Shown here: positions 13,601-26,672 of the stretch, piece after piece
How the letters are laid out: each line of letters opens with the position of its first letter
How positions within the stretch are numbered: the first letter of the stretch is position 1
From: Anoplopoma fimbria
Taxonomy: Eukaryota > Chordata > Actinopteri > Perciformes > Anoplopomatidae
Length of the DNA stretch: 64,000 nt
Assembly: GCF_027596085.1 (NCBI RefSeq)
Contig: NC_072467.1
Coordinates: 2,219,361 to 2,283,360, forward strand
Direction: 5' to 3'
Translations under genes and position numbers: made by a program
Notes under the pieces: model-generated
Told to the model about the DNA's origin: nothing
The model's input: only the letters and a program-made list of their open reading frames with translations
Database searches by the model: none

Positions 13601-16600
13601 TCACAATGAGGAACCCTGAAGCTCTTTTCGCTGAATAGTTTACAGCGGGAACATTTCAGTTGAGGCATTTGGGCTTTAAAAGAGCAATTAGATCAATAGC
13701 ATCAGTGGGAGCAGCAGGAGGACCAGGAACTCAGCATGGCTACTTACATATTTATTTAGGGCACATCCCCTCCATCTGTGCCTGTATCAACAGTGACACT
13801 GTAAAACAGACACATCTTCTCATGTCTGTGGAGGTGCAACACTTGTGATACAACAGATTTTTAGCTTGCACACAGAAACTTGAATTAACATCGATTTTGC
13901 CAAAATTGTTATGTATAGAGAGTACTAGCCAAGATCACAGCAGCTGAGAATAGATATCAGTTCTGCGGCAGCCCCGTTGTAGAGCAAGTAGCATATGATA
14001 AATCGCAGGTTTGGAGCTGTGTTGTCGCAGTTTAACTGCAGAGCGTGTAATTGATTTCACAGTGATGACCCAAAATCTTCCTCCCCGATATCTACTCACC
14101 AATTTGGGTGCAAAGACAACCACAGCTGGCTGCAAGCACAAGACGAGTGGATATTTCTAAGCCTGTATAGCTGTACCCAGATCAGTCATAACCGTGCAAA
14201 GGCAAAGTCTTCATGAAGCTCAATAATGACTTAACTGCTGCATCATTTTCTAGAAAACACAACTTATCACCCTCTTGTTTGGATCAGATTTGTTGCACAG
14301 CTGCTGCAGATTATGCTTTGTGACCATTTTGTTAAGGCACACTTGGACAATGAGAAGCCCTGTGAACCCTTTGATCAGCAGCGCTAACGAAATCAGCTTC
14401 CCACTCCATTCAACATTCAGTGCGTCCCACTGAATAGAGAGCAGCATCGCAGGTTGAATCTGAGGGCAACACACAGCTTTGCAGAAGAGACAAATAATCG
14501 TCAATGGAAAAATCCCTTTTCTTACATTCTGTATGTTAAAATGAACATAGAATATTCCATTTATTCATTGACGATATAGATATTACATTAAGATATCAAG
14601 TTCTTAAACATAAAAACACAGACACTGATATAGACACTGACACACAACTTCCTCCCCATTCTTCAAACCTCATATTAGGAGGAGGCACAACAAGCGAGAA
14701 GCTGATAAACATGAGTCACCACATTGTGAAACTGACACAATCGTGCCATGGAAAACACTGCATGTGTGCCATCAGAAATGCAGCTTAAAAGGAAAAGAGG
14801 ATTCAAAAGTATTTTCGAACACAACCCTGACAATAGTTATAAAGTTTAAAATTAGAATTCAATTAATAATTAGGAATGTAATACTAAAATAAATAAAACA
14901 GCCCAGAAGAGTTACATAAAGAAAAATGTCTCCAGACAGGAATGTTCCATTTTTTAGGTCAAAGCAAAGATGGGGTTGATGCAACACGTTCCTTGTGTGA
15001 CCCTGCAGGATAAAGTAGTGCCCTGGTTTAGCTCTACTGGTGAGACAGGAAGTCTTTATCTGGACTGAGTTGTAGACCTTTGAAAACCCTTCAAAACAAG
15101 ACACAATGCCGTCATCCGACCACACAAGATATTGCTCTCAAACTGTGCCAACTGGATCTTTGTCACTCTGAGTTTGGAGCCAAAGTAAACTGACTCCTCT
15201 TCACACAAACGCTGGGAGAGCCCAGAGTAATGAAGAGGGCCTACACCAGTTCATCCTCCGTCTGCTCAAAGACTGAGTCATCAAAAAAAAAAACTTCACA
15301 TCAATATCTTTTACATATAACAAAGGATCAAATGACTACATGTGATTTGACATAGAACATTACTCTCTAGTTCCCCTCAGTTCGAAGAAGCCCTTCCCCT
15401 ATTTTTGGGATCTTCGTTTTGGTTGTGGCTGGTTGTTTTCTCAGAAGTTGACCATTAAATACTTAAAATTTGAATCTCTGACTTTGGGAGCTTTAACAAT
15501 AGGAGTTTGACGTACGACTGTTTAGTGTGAACGAGCAGCTCAATATCTATTGCACATCACCAATCAATAGATTTCAATATGTTTTCTTTACGTCAAGTCT
15601 GCCTGCTTCCACAGCTCTCTGGCTTCACACTTCAATGCTTCATGATTACAGCGCACCTTTCTGACCTGTTGACTAATGACTCATAGCTCCTGGCTCAAAT
15701 AATAACAGAAAGCTGCATCTATTTCAATACTGCTACATCTTACCTACAGGGCTGTAGGGCAGACATAGGAATTAAGCTCTCAGAGGCACTTTAATTCAAA
15801 ACCCTCTTCTGTACAATTAATGACATTTCAGTGCTTTTAAAGTGACTGTAGATGGAAGTTGGAGAGACATGGAGTAAATGGTATTCTTCTGGTTTGATTG
15901 AATCCCAGACTGCTGTGTCTACTCAGAGAGGTGATCTCCCTCTGGGTTGTCGAGTGCTGTGAGGCAAAGATAACTGGTTCTTATCTGGATCTGCTCAGTC
16001 AGGTATGAGAGCTCTTGGCCTGGGGGAACACAAACATGGATCTCAGCGCTTTGGGCCTCAGGAGCACACTGGGAACTGAATTTTCCTTCCCTTTAACTCA
16101 GCGCTCTGTATTTTAATTGTGTCTATTATCTTCTCCGCACCAAGTATTTTTGCCAACAGGCTAGCAGCCAGATCGCAGTGGTGGTGTGTTATTGTCATGC
16201 CTGTTTTGAATTGAAATCAGACAGGAAGGGGGATTAAAAAAACAGGAGAGTTGTGATTCAAGCAGAGAGAGCCCTCGCTCGCTCGCTCTACCTCCTGTTG
16301 GAAACTCTGATGCGAGTTCTGCCTGGTCTGTGTGAACAAACAGCAGGATACAAACACAGGCAGCTCAGCAGATTGTGTCAGCTGAAGCGCTCAGATTTAG
16401 AGAGTAAGAGAGTATGTGAGTGATATGCAGGTGACACTATGCTTTCAACAACAGGATGCTGATGTATTGCTTCAAGATTTATTTGCCGGTATATGCAGTC
16501 ATAAAATAATTCATTTTAGAGATGAGGTTACCTTCCTTTAGGTCAATAGAGATCAATGACTGCTTATTGGTATGACTATGATTGACTGAACAGTGTTGTC

Positions 16601-16639
16601 ATGCCATCAATCTGGACATATTAACCCCATGCTCGTGCT

Positions 16640-17215
16640 GTGATTCTCTACGGACAGAAATGTCCAACGTTTCTCCAGCACTTTGGTCCGGACTAAAATA
16701 TCTCAACAACTTTTGGATGGATAGGCATTGACAATTCATACAGATATTGATGGCTCACAGGATTAATCCTATCACTTCTGATCCCATCTACAGTGACCAG
16801 AAGATCAAATTTTTCATTTTCGCTACTTAATGGATTGGTACCAATTGTTGAACAAACATTAATGGTTCCTAGACGATGAATCCTACTGACTTTTGTGATC
16901 CTCTGATGTTTCCTCCACTATGTGCCACTATGAGGTTGTAATTTATAAGAGTGAAATGTCTCAACACCTCTTGGATGAAATTTTGGCATTCATGTATTCC
17001 TATGTTGAATACACTTCTGTAATCCAATACTTTGATAAATGACATGTAATGTAATGTAATGTAATCAAACTTCTGTGATTCCTTAACTTTCCATGTAGCG
17101 CCATCATCACTATCTAAATTAATCCAATACTTCGATTTATGGCCAAATCCCCACAAAACTAATGACGTTACCATTAAGTATTGCTTAATAGCAAATGCTA
17201 GCGTGCTAGAATGCT
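16640..17215. repeat. Diverged interspersed repeat with internal repeating units
   Basis: Motifs such as TCAACAACTTTTGGATGGAT, GATGAATCCTACTGACTTTT and CTCAACACCTCTTGGATGAA recur as imperfect internal repeats. This arrangement is typical of a common fish repeat family (from memory). Near 16,994-17,063 the family is interrupted by a fragment with CTATGTTGAATACACTT and repeated TGTAA; the same words occur at 37,256-37,325. The short antisense open frame across this region is repeat-derived. Confidence 0.5.
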
Positions 17216-20139
17216 ATATTAAGGGGATGATCATGGTTTAATCATACATGCTAAACTACAACTTGACAATATTGCTAAATTCTTCTATCCTGATAAAGGT
17301 CATTTTACAAAATATATTACGATAAAGCACATTCAGTGGTAATTCAATAAACAAGCTGTATAAAATAGACACATGGTTTTGTATACTTTTGAGTATTTTC
17401 TGAATTAATTAATAATTCTAGTGCAAAATGATCAGATTTTCTAAGAAATTTCAGTTACTAATTGCTTGTTATTATCATTTTAGAAAAACGTAATTGTGCC
17501 TCACGATATCTCAATATATGAATCATCACAATATGATTCCATTGACAGGCATTAAATTATCATATTGAATTATTGCCCTCTGCTAAACATCAGCGTTTCA
17601 ACATTTTAGCACACTACTCGTAGCACTGCTGTAATAAAGTACAGCCTACAACAACAGACAGCGTTTTCAGTCTCAATCTGGATGCAAAAGCAAAACCAGA
17701 AAGTGTATGTAAGAGCGTTTTGTCTCTGAGGAGTTGGAATGCATTCAGTGTGACAGCTTTCATTGTCTCACAACTCCTTTCTCCTAGCACCCAGCAATAA
17801 TTACTGACTTGTGCTTTTCCTCTGGTACCTGCCAGCTCTTCCCACCTCCCAACACAGCTGATCAGACCCAGCTGCAACGCGCTTGTACATTCTCTTTGCA
17901 AACATTTTCTTATCGGGAACCTGAAGAACAATCAGCTCTCTGAACAAAAAGCTCCATGCAGCCCTGTCTTATTGGAGCAGGCTTATGGCTGATTACATTT
18001 ATTAGAGAAGATATATAAAGAGATGTAAAGTTCAGCCTACTATAGGTTGATACGGTTAATTCAGTTGCTCACTGACTAATTATGTTTGCACCCAGTGGAG
18101 CAGGATTCAGTCTGAATTAATAGGTGGCAGGTATCCTGCCTTACAGTCATGTTTATGAAGCTTCAGATCTATTGTTAGTTCTGTCACCTAGAGAGGGCTC
18201 ATTTTGCAGCGGCATGGCTGATCGTGTTCAGTCCTGTCATGTCTGATTCTGCAGATGAGCCTCGACATCTTCGAGGACGGACAGGAATGATTTGACGTCA
18301 CCAGCAACAACAGACACGGAAAAAGCGCTTTCCCCACCTTGTGCTGCAGAGGAGGTGTATTTTGGTCAGAGTGCCTCATGGTGTCAAAGACGTCACAGTC
18401 TCAGGGGTGTGAACCGCGAGCAGAGTGAAGTTCTCTAACTCACTGTCAGAACATCCACTCATCCACACTGATGTACCCACAAACTCTGAGAGACCCAAAC
18501 TTCTGACAGATGCAGCTCTGAAACAGTCTGTGATGAATTCACAGCGCAAAACGTTGTTCGCACTGAAATTTATTCAACACTTTCTTCCTCATCCTACAAA
18601 CCTCTAACTAATACAGATATAGAACACTACACATACATTATTAAAAGGTTTAAATGAGCAAAATCTTAAAAAGGCAAGGTGTTAAAGGCCCAGTAATCTT
18701 GATACACAGATAGGTATCCCTGGACGTTTATTGATTGCTGTGTATTTCCTCTGTAGTGTTTCATTAGATACCTTGTTTGATAGCAGGGAGAGCTTCTGCT
18801 GTCCGCTCGATGGGAGGGCAGGCATACTAGTAAGCTTTTGATTTGGTGGTGTGAACAGAGGTGTGACGGATCCTACCAAAACATCAATTTTGCTCAAAAT
18901 TACTCAAACACTGCCTGAAACTAAACAAGATAAACTGTAGAAACACTTGTCGATTTAGAGGACAGGAAAGAACGGCATCATGAAACATGAAGAAGAAAGT
19001 GTTCGGTTTTGGATATTGATGGTAAAATTCTTAATGATGTTAACAATAGGGTCATCCATGGATATATCTTGACCCCTTGATTACTGACAGGCCATTAAGG
19101 CGCCTCCTATTCCAATATCCAATGAAAGGCTCTATAACAATTACTAATAAGTGGGGTGTAGAGTTGATAAGCAACCAATTCTGAAGCTTCAGGCCCTCTG
19201 CTTCATTAGGAGGCTGTTGAGCTAAAACAGAAAATTCAACACGGAGGACATCAAAGTGCCCACTCTGCAAAATGAGTAACAAACTCCTTATTAGATATGC
19301 ACCAATCTCCTAGGATACAGCCGACATACACAATGATCACCCAGCAAAACTGTTGCCTGTATAAAGCTCTTGAATAATGCTCTACTCAATTAATGCTCGC
19401 CAGAAGGGCAGGTGTTGGTTTGCGTTGCGAGATGTGAAAGAACAGAAGGAGTGATGAAGGAGATGGAGACAGAGGAGGAGTGAGACCATTTCAAGATTTC
19501 AAGTATGAGAAGGTAGCACTTCTCAATATGAAAAGATCAAAGTGTCTCTGAAAATGTGTTATACTTCACGGGACATCATCATGAGTGTATGAGTGAAAAA
19601 AAAAAAAAAAAAAAACTTTCAGCACATGTGAGGGGTGGCAGGTTTTTAAGCTGCACTGGAGGCATTTTTCCTAAATCTGCCGAGGTAGGAGGGAGGCATG
19701 AAGCAGTCCGGTGCAAAGCTGCAGCAGGGTTCGTGCCGGTTCATTGCTGTCGCAGCCCACACATTTCGCTTGATACAATCGCAGAGACACCAAATGCCAT
19801 GAGAATGTCAAACACAGTCTCTAAAGAGACAACCAGCACAGAGGAAGAAACACAAACAGCACAACAACAACGAGGGATATATCAACTCTGGAAAAATAAA
19901 CTTCTATGTAGAATTGCAAATGTAGTTGTTAAGATGGAAAAGATGGGTGTGATTAACAAAAAAGAAGTTATTGTATAAAAACAACTATTCAACATATCAA
20001 ACATCCTTGTGTGTGACAGCAGCAGATTTCTAGAAGATTCAGATCAGGTCGGCAGGACAGTGGGGATGTGTCTACGCTCAATTTAAATTCAAATATACAC
20101 AGTTTTAAAACAGCTTAAATCATAGAACACTGTTTTCCG

Positions 20140-20400
20140 TAGGTCATTATTCAATCCTCTTATGTAAAAGTTTGACATTTTAAGAAATACACATATTTGC
20201 TTTCTTGCCAAGTGTTGGATGGGAGGATTGATATCATGTCTGCACGCTAATATAAAGCTACCGCCAGCAGCCGGCTAATGTGGCTTAGACAAAACACTTG
20301 AAACAGGGGAAATGGGGTGGATTTCCTTACATTTGGACACAGCTGAGCTTGCTGATTCACCTTCTACTTTTTATGCTAAGCTAAGTTAGCCGGCTGTTAT
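20140..20400. repeat. Diverged fish interspersed repeat, copy 2
   Basis: It contains GCTTTCTTGCCAAGTGTTGG, ACCGCCAGCAGCCGGCTAAT, GAAACAGGGGAAATGG and ATGCTAAGCTAAGTTAGCCG. This is the same ordered set of words as the copy at 10,373-10,660, with different substitutions, so the two are independent old insertions of one family. Confidence 0.5.
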
Positions 20401-22643
20401 GGTAGTCCAAGCAGTGTGTGGGCTGATCAAAGTCCCATTCTTCAAACAGCCTGTTCATTTTTTTGTTATGATGCTTTTGTAACCAATTTTGACCCTTGAC
20501 CCCCTTATCCTGGACAGAGAATCTGCAATACATTTTTAAAGCTAAAACAAGACTTTGAGAGTCAGATATATGCCAGTTGCATGTGATTGTTAGGGATAAA
20601 GTCTAAAAATACAAAAGTGTGACCTATCAGTACAACATTTTGTAAAGATGGACTGACATTGGTGAAACCAAACATTTAATCATCATAAGGTTTTAAAAAT
20701 AGATATGGTGGCAAGTCTAGGTATGGTACCAGGATATACTATATTTACGTTTATTTCCCATTTACCTTTTACTTGAATCCCTTTCCTTTCCTTTTCTTGA
20801 AACAGTGACATTAGTTGGGAATTAAATCCAGACATCATGTTCTCTGTTGCTGACGACTTCAGGAGACATTGTGCCCAGACTCTAAATTTAATAACTGTTG
20901 ATAACTTTTACATGTACTTGTATAGGATCCATAAATAGTCTTCGAGCTGCAGTATTCTGTTGAATAAAAATCTCACAATGCAGACTGAAGGAAAGGTTAT
21001 ATTTAGAAAGGAGGGGAGGAAGAGCAGCAGCTGCGATGTAAGATATCTGAAAATGGATACTGCTCCCAGGGGTGACAGCACTTATTCTCTCCACTTTAAT
21101 TATTTATTTTCCCTTTAATAGACCGCGGACGACAGCATCGATGGGGCAAAGATCACGCTGTTGAGGACTGCTGACGTTATTGTGCCTCCCAGTGCTAATG
21201 AATGTGTCTAAACCAGTGAGCTTTGGCCTTGGTCTGGTTCCTGGTCAATCATGTTCTTGTGGACCGTAGGTCTGTCCATCAGGTAATTTCCAATCAACAA
21301 AGATTCTACATGATACGTAATTTAATTAACAGTTGGACTTAAGGTAGTCAACCAGTTCTTGGAATGAAAACCAAGAATTTAAGGACATATGTTGCAGGTT
21401 CCCTCAGGTTGCTTGATACAAAACATAAGATCAGCACTCTTCAAGATATTAAAACAATATTTTGATTAAGTCTCATTAATATAGATTTCTGACCAAATAA
21501 AGACCAGATTTCTGCATTTCGATGACAATGTCTCTCGAATGGGAGGGACACTTTGTTTTGACTTGGTCGCGGTATGTGCTGTTTTGTAAAACCAGCATCT
21601 CCAAATGCCTCATGAACAACAAGTCCACGGGGGCTGAGAAGGCAATCACAGGTAAGAAATCACTGCCAGCATTGACGACCGGAGTCCTGAGAAGTGTTTG
21701 GATGGGTCATAATGTGATTAGTCCCAGTCTCAGAGGAAGAGAGCAGAGGTCAGAGGACTAATGATTGAACATGGTGGTGGTGATGGTGGTAGCTTACTTG
21801 TGCGAGTGAAAAGAAAAAGATAGCATCAAAAAAGGTATTTGAGTAAAATGCCACAAAAGTCTTGCAGTCCTTGGTGGAATGTTATGTGTCTGATTTACCT
21901 GTTCCTTGCAGGGCTGAGAAAATCACTGTTCTCATTAGAAACTGCTTCTGTGCTGTCTCATAGCAACCTAAAAATAGAAATGTCCCTATTAGGCTGTATA
22001 GCTGTGATGGCTGCAACAAGTTTTGGCCTCTTTAATTGTGCAATATATATATATATATATATAATTTTGTGTGTGAATATTTTTGCTGTATTTATTCATT
22101 TATTGAGCAGTGCCACAAGCCAATCAGAGACACAATTGGTCGGAGATTTGCATAAACAAGCTCAAATAATTAATAAGGAAGTCCATGAATGCATGAATGT
22201 ACCATATTGGCATTTCCTGCAAGAAGCAGTGTGATGGTGATCCAGCAAAGATTCATTTGTCATATTTTACACCTGAATTGTCTTGTTGTGCCCTTTATTA
22301 CGTAGCAGATAGGAGGACTGTCTTTATTCCAACAACATGCACTGATGTTGCACACTGCAGACAGATTAATTCTTATTTATAGCTCTGGCTTACTATCTGA
22401 GGCATTGATTCAGACATTCATAAAAGGATAAAAAAGAATATTCAGTGAGTAGTTATTCCTCATTTCTCTCATGTTCAGTGTCAGTTGCTTTCATTTACAA
22501 ATTGTCCTTTTGAAATTATTCAAATAAAAATACACACACGCAGAACATTTACATGTGTTTGGGAGGCAACGCTGGTTACAGAGATCAGGACAGAGGTTTC
22601 CATCATCATCATCATCATCATCTTTTATTTCGGTCGACTACTC

Positions 22644-22651
22644 TGACGTCA
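22644..22651 (+). promoter_or_regulatory. Palindromic CRE (TGACGTCA)
   Basis: A perfect CREB/ATF palindrome lies 1.24 kb upstream of the ankrd34c ATG. It sits in a block (22,555-22,945) that ends in a strong splice donor, CCAG|GTAAGA, after position 22,945. I infer that this block contains the promoter and a 5' non-coding exon of ankrd34c. A nearby CAT/TCA trinucleotide run at 22,602-22,622 is a simple repeat. Confidence 0.4.
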
Positions 22652-23250
22652 AAAGAACACACGTTTCATTCAACAAGCAAGAAAGTAAGTTATTTATAAC
22701 CAGCAGCACCTCCAGGTTCTGCTCCTTCAGTGCGCAGTGGAAGGAGTCCTCCCCACTGGACTGATGTGGTGAGAGGCACAGAGCCCTGCAGACTGGAGCA
22801 GGACTGTCGATGGGAACAGAACAACAGGGATATAGTGAAGACCTGCAACAAACTTTCTCCTTGAATCCTTCATTCCCCCCGTGATTCCTTCCCTGTTGCA
22901 TGAGAAAAAGGCACTCTGAACATGGGAAACCTCCCTTCTGACCAGGTAAGACAATTAACAGACATTAAGTTGCTCTGCAGAATGATTAAACTACAAAATG
23001 ATTGAAAAGGAAAAGGTAATTAATTTAACTTTATGTCTTGCGTCGCAGCTTTCTGGGGGAGGAGGAGGAGGGGGAAATAAACACACCTATTACATTCAAT
23101 TTAACATAAGATGCATGCATCATGTTATATAGAATATGAATTAACATTTGCACAATGAACATCATTTCATTGAGCTGGATTTAACGGAGGAACAGACGAC
23201 GACCCACCCATCATCTGTGATGGAGCGTTTCTGTGGCCAAGTTCTCCAAA

Positions 23251-23271
23251 ATGAGAACCATGGACAGCGAC
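23251..23271 (+). promoter_or_regulatory. RE1/NRSE-like element (REST binding site)
   Basis: The sequence keeps the RE1 skeleton: AG.ACCATGGACAGCG with correct spacing between the left (AGnACC) and right (GGACAGCG) half-sites, and matches the consensus at about 16 of 21 positions. It lies about 615 bp upstream of the ankrd34c start codon. REST silences neuronal genes outside neurons, and the ANKRD34 family is brain-enriched in mammals (from memory), so a regulatory role is plausible but inferred. Confidence 0.5.
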
Positions 23272-23732
23272 CCGATGTTTCCATGTCGCCTGTCTGAGCA
23301 GATTGTGTTGTCAGTCATTGTATTTGTATTTGTAGATATGTTAAATACATCTAGTCTCTTGCACATCTTTTTTTGAAAAGGATGAACAAGCCTGGTGTGT
23401 GTGCGCACTCACAGGCTGGTGGACGCGTTTTCTCCTCGCTTTACATGAATATGATGGTGAAAGACAAACTGTCTTGTTAGATATAACGAGATAAACTTTG
23501 ATTTTAATATCCAAATTTCATGATCATGCATTGTTTGTGAATCTAACAGGTGCTGTTACCATGATGTCTCCTGCATGGTGATTTTGGGGCATGGCCATTA
23601 TCAGTTAACAATGTGGGGGGAAAATACATTGTTAACCCATTACCGTCATTGTTATACAAATAATATATATATATATCCTATATCAGTATCATGAACAGTG
23701 AGCTATGTTTATAATATTAATGCTGTAACAGA

Positions 23733-23749
23733 CTGCCACCTGCTGGTGG
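23733..23749 (-). promoter_or_regulatory. CTCF-like motif
   Basis: CTGCCACCTGCTGGTGG is a close match to the reverse complement of the CTCF core and lies about 140 bp before the ankrd34c coding sequence. Confidence 0.4.
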
Positions 23750-23843
23750 TGATTTGGCAAAAGAGAGAAACAAACAACATTAAAATATAAAGATTCTGCA
23801 ATGTAAAGTGAACTACTTCAATGTTTTGTTCAAAGGGCTGTGA

Positions 23844-25471
<1,628 letters not shown>

Positions 25472-25613
25472 TTAGTGATGGTGTTTATGCAGAACATATT
25501 GTGGTAGTAGAACTGTTAGCACCATAAATTGTGGGAAGTACAGGAAGTACACCGATAGGTTCAGCTGTGTAGACTCACAGCCATCTAGATGTTGAATAAT
25601 GTATGATTTATTT

Positions 25614-25660
<47 letters not shown>

Positions 25661-26540
25661 ACTGAGCAATATAGATAGACTTCCTCCCTGTGTTACACCC
25701 AACCTTAAGGATTATCATATATTCACAACATCTGCTGTATATGTATTACAGTTTTGAATGTAAATGCCAAGACACGGTACTATTCCTCTTAACTAGCTCT
25801 CTTACATGATAATGTAATGCGTAGGGAACATACAGGGTCCATTTGTAGCCAGCAGGCCACTTTGGTGCACATTGTGCAAAATGTAATTAGAACCATTAAT
25901 GGACTTTTTATTTTAACAGAAAATGTGATGCACTTGTCTAAGATGTAGCTTTGAGTAAGATGAAATTTGACTGTTTGTAGCAAATCTGTACAAAGTGCCT
26001 TCAAGATAAAGAAACCTACAAAAAAAAAAGTGTGGACAGATACATTTAATGTATTAGGAGAATTTTTAATTCATGATGATGTAACCAAAATGTGTTTTAT
26101 TTCAATATTGTTGGTCTCACATGGAACAGAATGAATACATGTGATGTGAATGAATGAAAAATATGCCTTAACAAACAGGTAAAACGATGGGCTATGTATA
26201 ACAGCACTTTATTGCCCAGGAGGGAAAAAAATGAAATGTTGCTATCAACAGTGTTACAAAAACCTTCAAATATAATTCTTATATGATGAAATCAAGTAAC
26301 AAAGAATGACATTCGAGCCCTTAGTCAACACAGGCATTGGTGAAACTTGTCAATTAAAATGTCATTTCACGCTAATGGCAATCAAAACTAAAGATCATAC
26401 AGCTTCCATGTAACTTACCTGTGAAGCATTGCTTCTGTTTAAGAAAAAGAAAACATAATTAAATCCATAGTATTTTTGCAAGTAGTTTGTTGTATATTCT
26501 GAATAAATGTCTATCACTTGTGATTTTCTGTCTGTTTACT
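25472..26540 (+). other. ankrd34c: ankrd34c 3' untranslated region
   Basis: About 1 kb of AT-rich non-coding DNA follows the restored stop. It contains an (AT)n run at 25,626-25,658. AATAAA at 26,512-26,517 is the first canonical poly(A) signal that I see on the + strand. The predicted transcript end would lie inside the 3' untranslated part of the convergent dehydrogenase gene. Confidence 0.5.
26208..26213 (-). terminator. Poly(A) signal for the dehydrogenase gene
   Basis: AATAAA on the minus strand (TTTATT here), about 460 nt downstream of the dehydrogenase stop codon. It is followed by an AT-rich stretch. Confidence 0.45.
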
Positions 26541-26672
26541 CATTTGTCACATTAAGTAGGAGCTCAGCTGCTAGCAGCCGCACAGATGCTCATTAGAAAG
26601 AGCACCAGTCCCTCCTCAGGCAGTCCGTTGTTACTACGAAGATGATGACGATCACCACCGATGTCACTGTGA

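Larger units (their letters stand above)
5436..22550. other. Gene-poor interval between mir-184 and ankrd34c
   Basis: About 17 kb without a coding gene that I can support. The open frames are at most 140 codons and show neither domains nor biased composition other than repeat-derived. It contains AT-rich unique DNA, diverged interspersed repeats (about 10,370, 16,640 and 20,140), an A20 run at 19,596-19,615, a short (AT)n at 22,044-22,063 and TAA-rich patches near 10,531 and 13,390. Some GC-moderate, repeat-free blocks (8,040-8,460; 15,900-16,420) could be regulatory. The downstream part of the mir-184 primary transcript may extend into it. Confidence 0.6.

Noticed and set aside
19556..19978. 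140-codon open frame
   Set aside because: Begins just before an A20 run (poly-Lys) and shows no recognisable domain or splice context.
21839..22234. 131-codon open frame
   Set aside because: Includes an (AT)n-derived Ile/Tyr stretch and has no family similarity.
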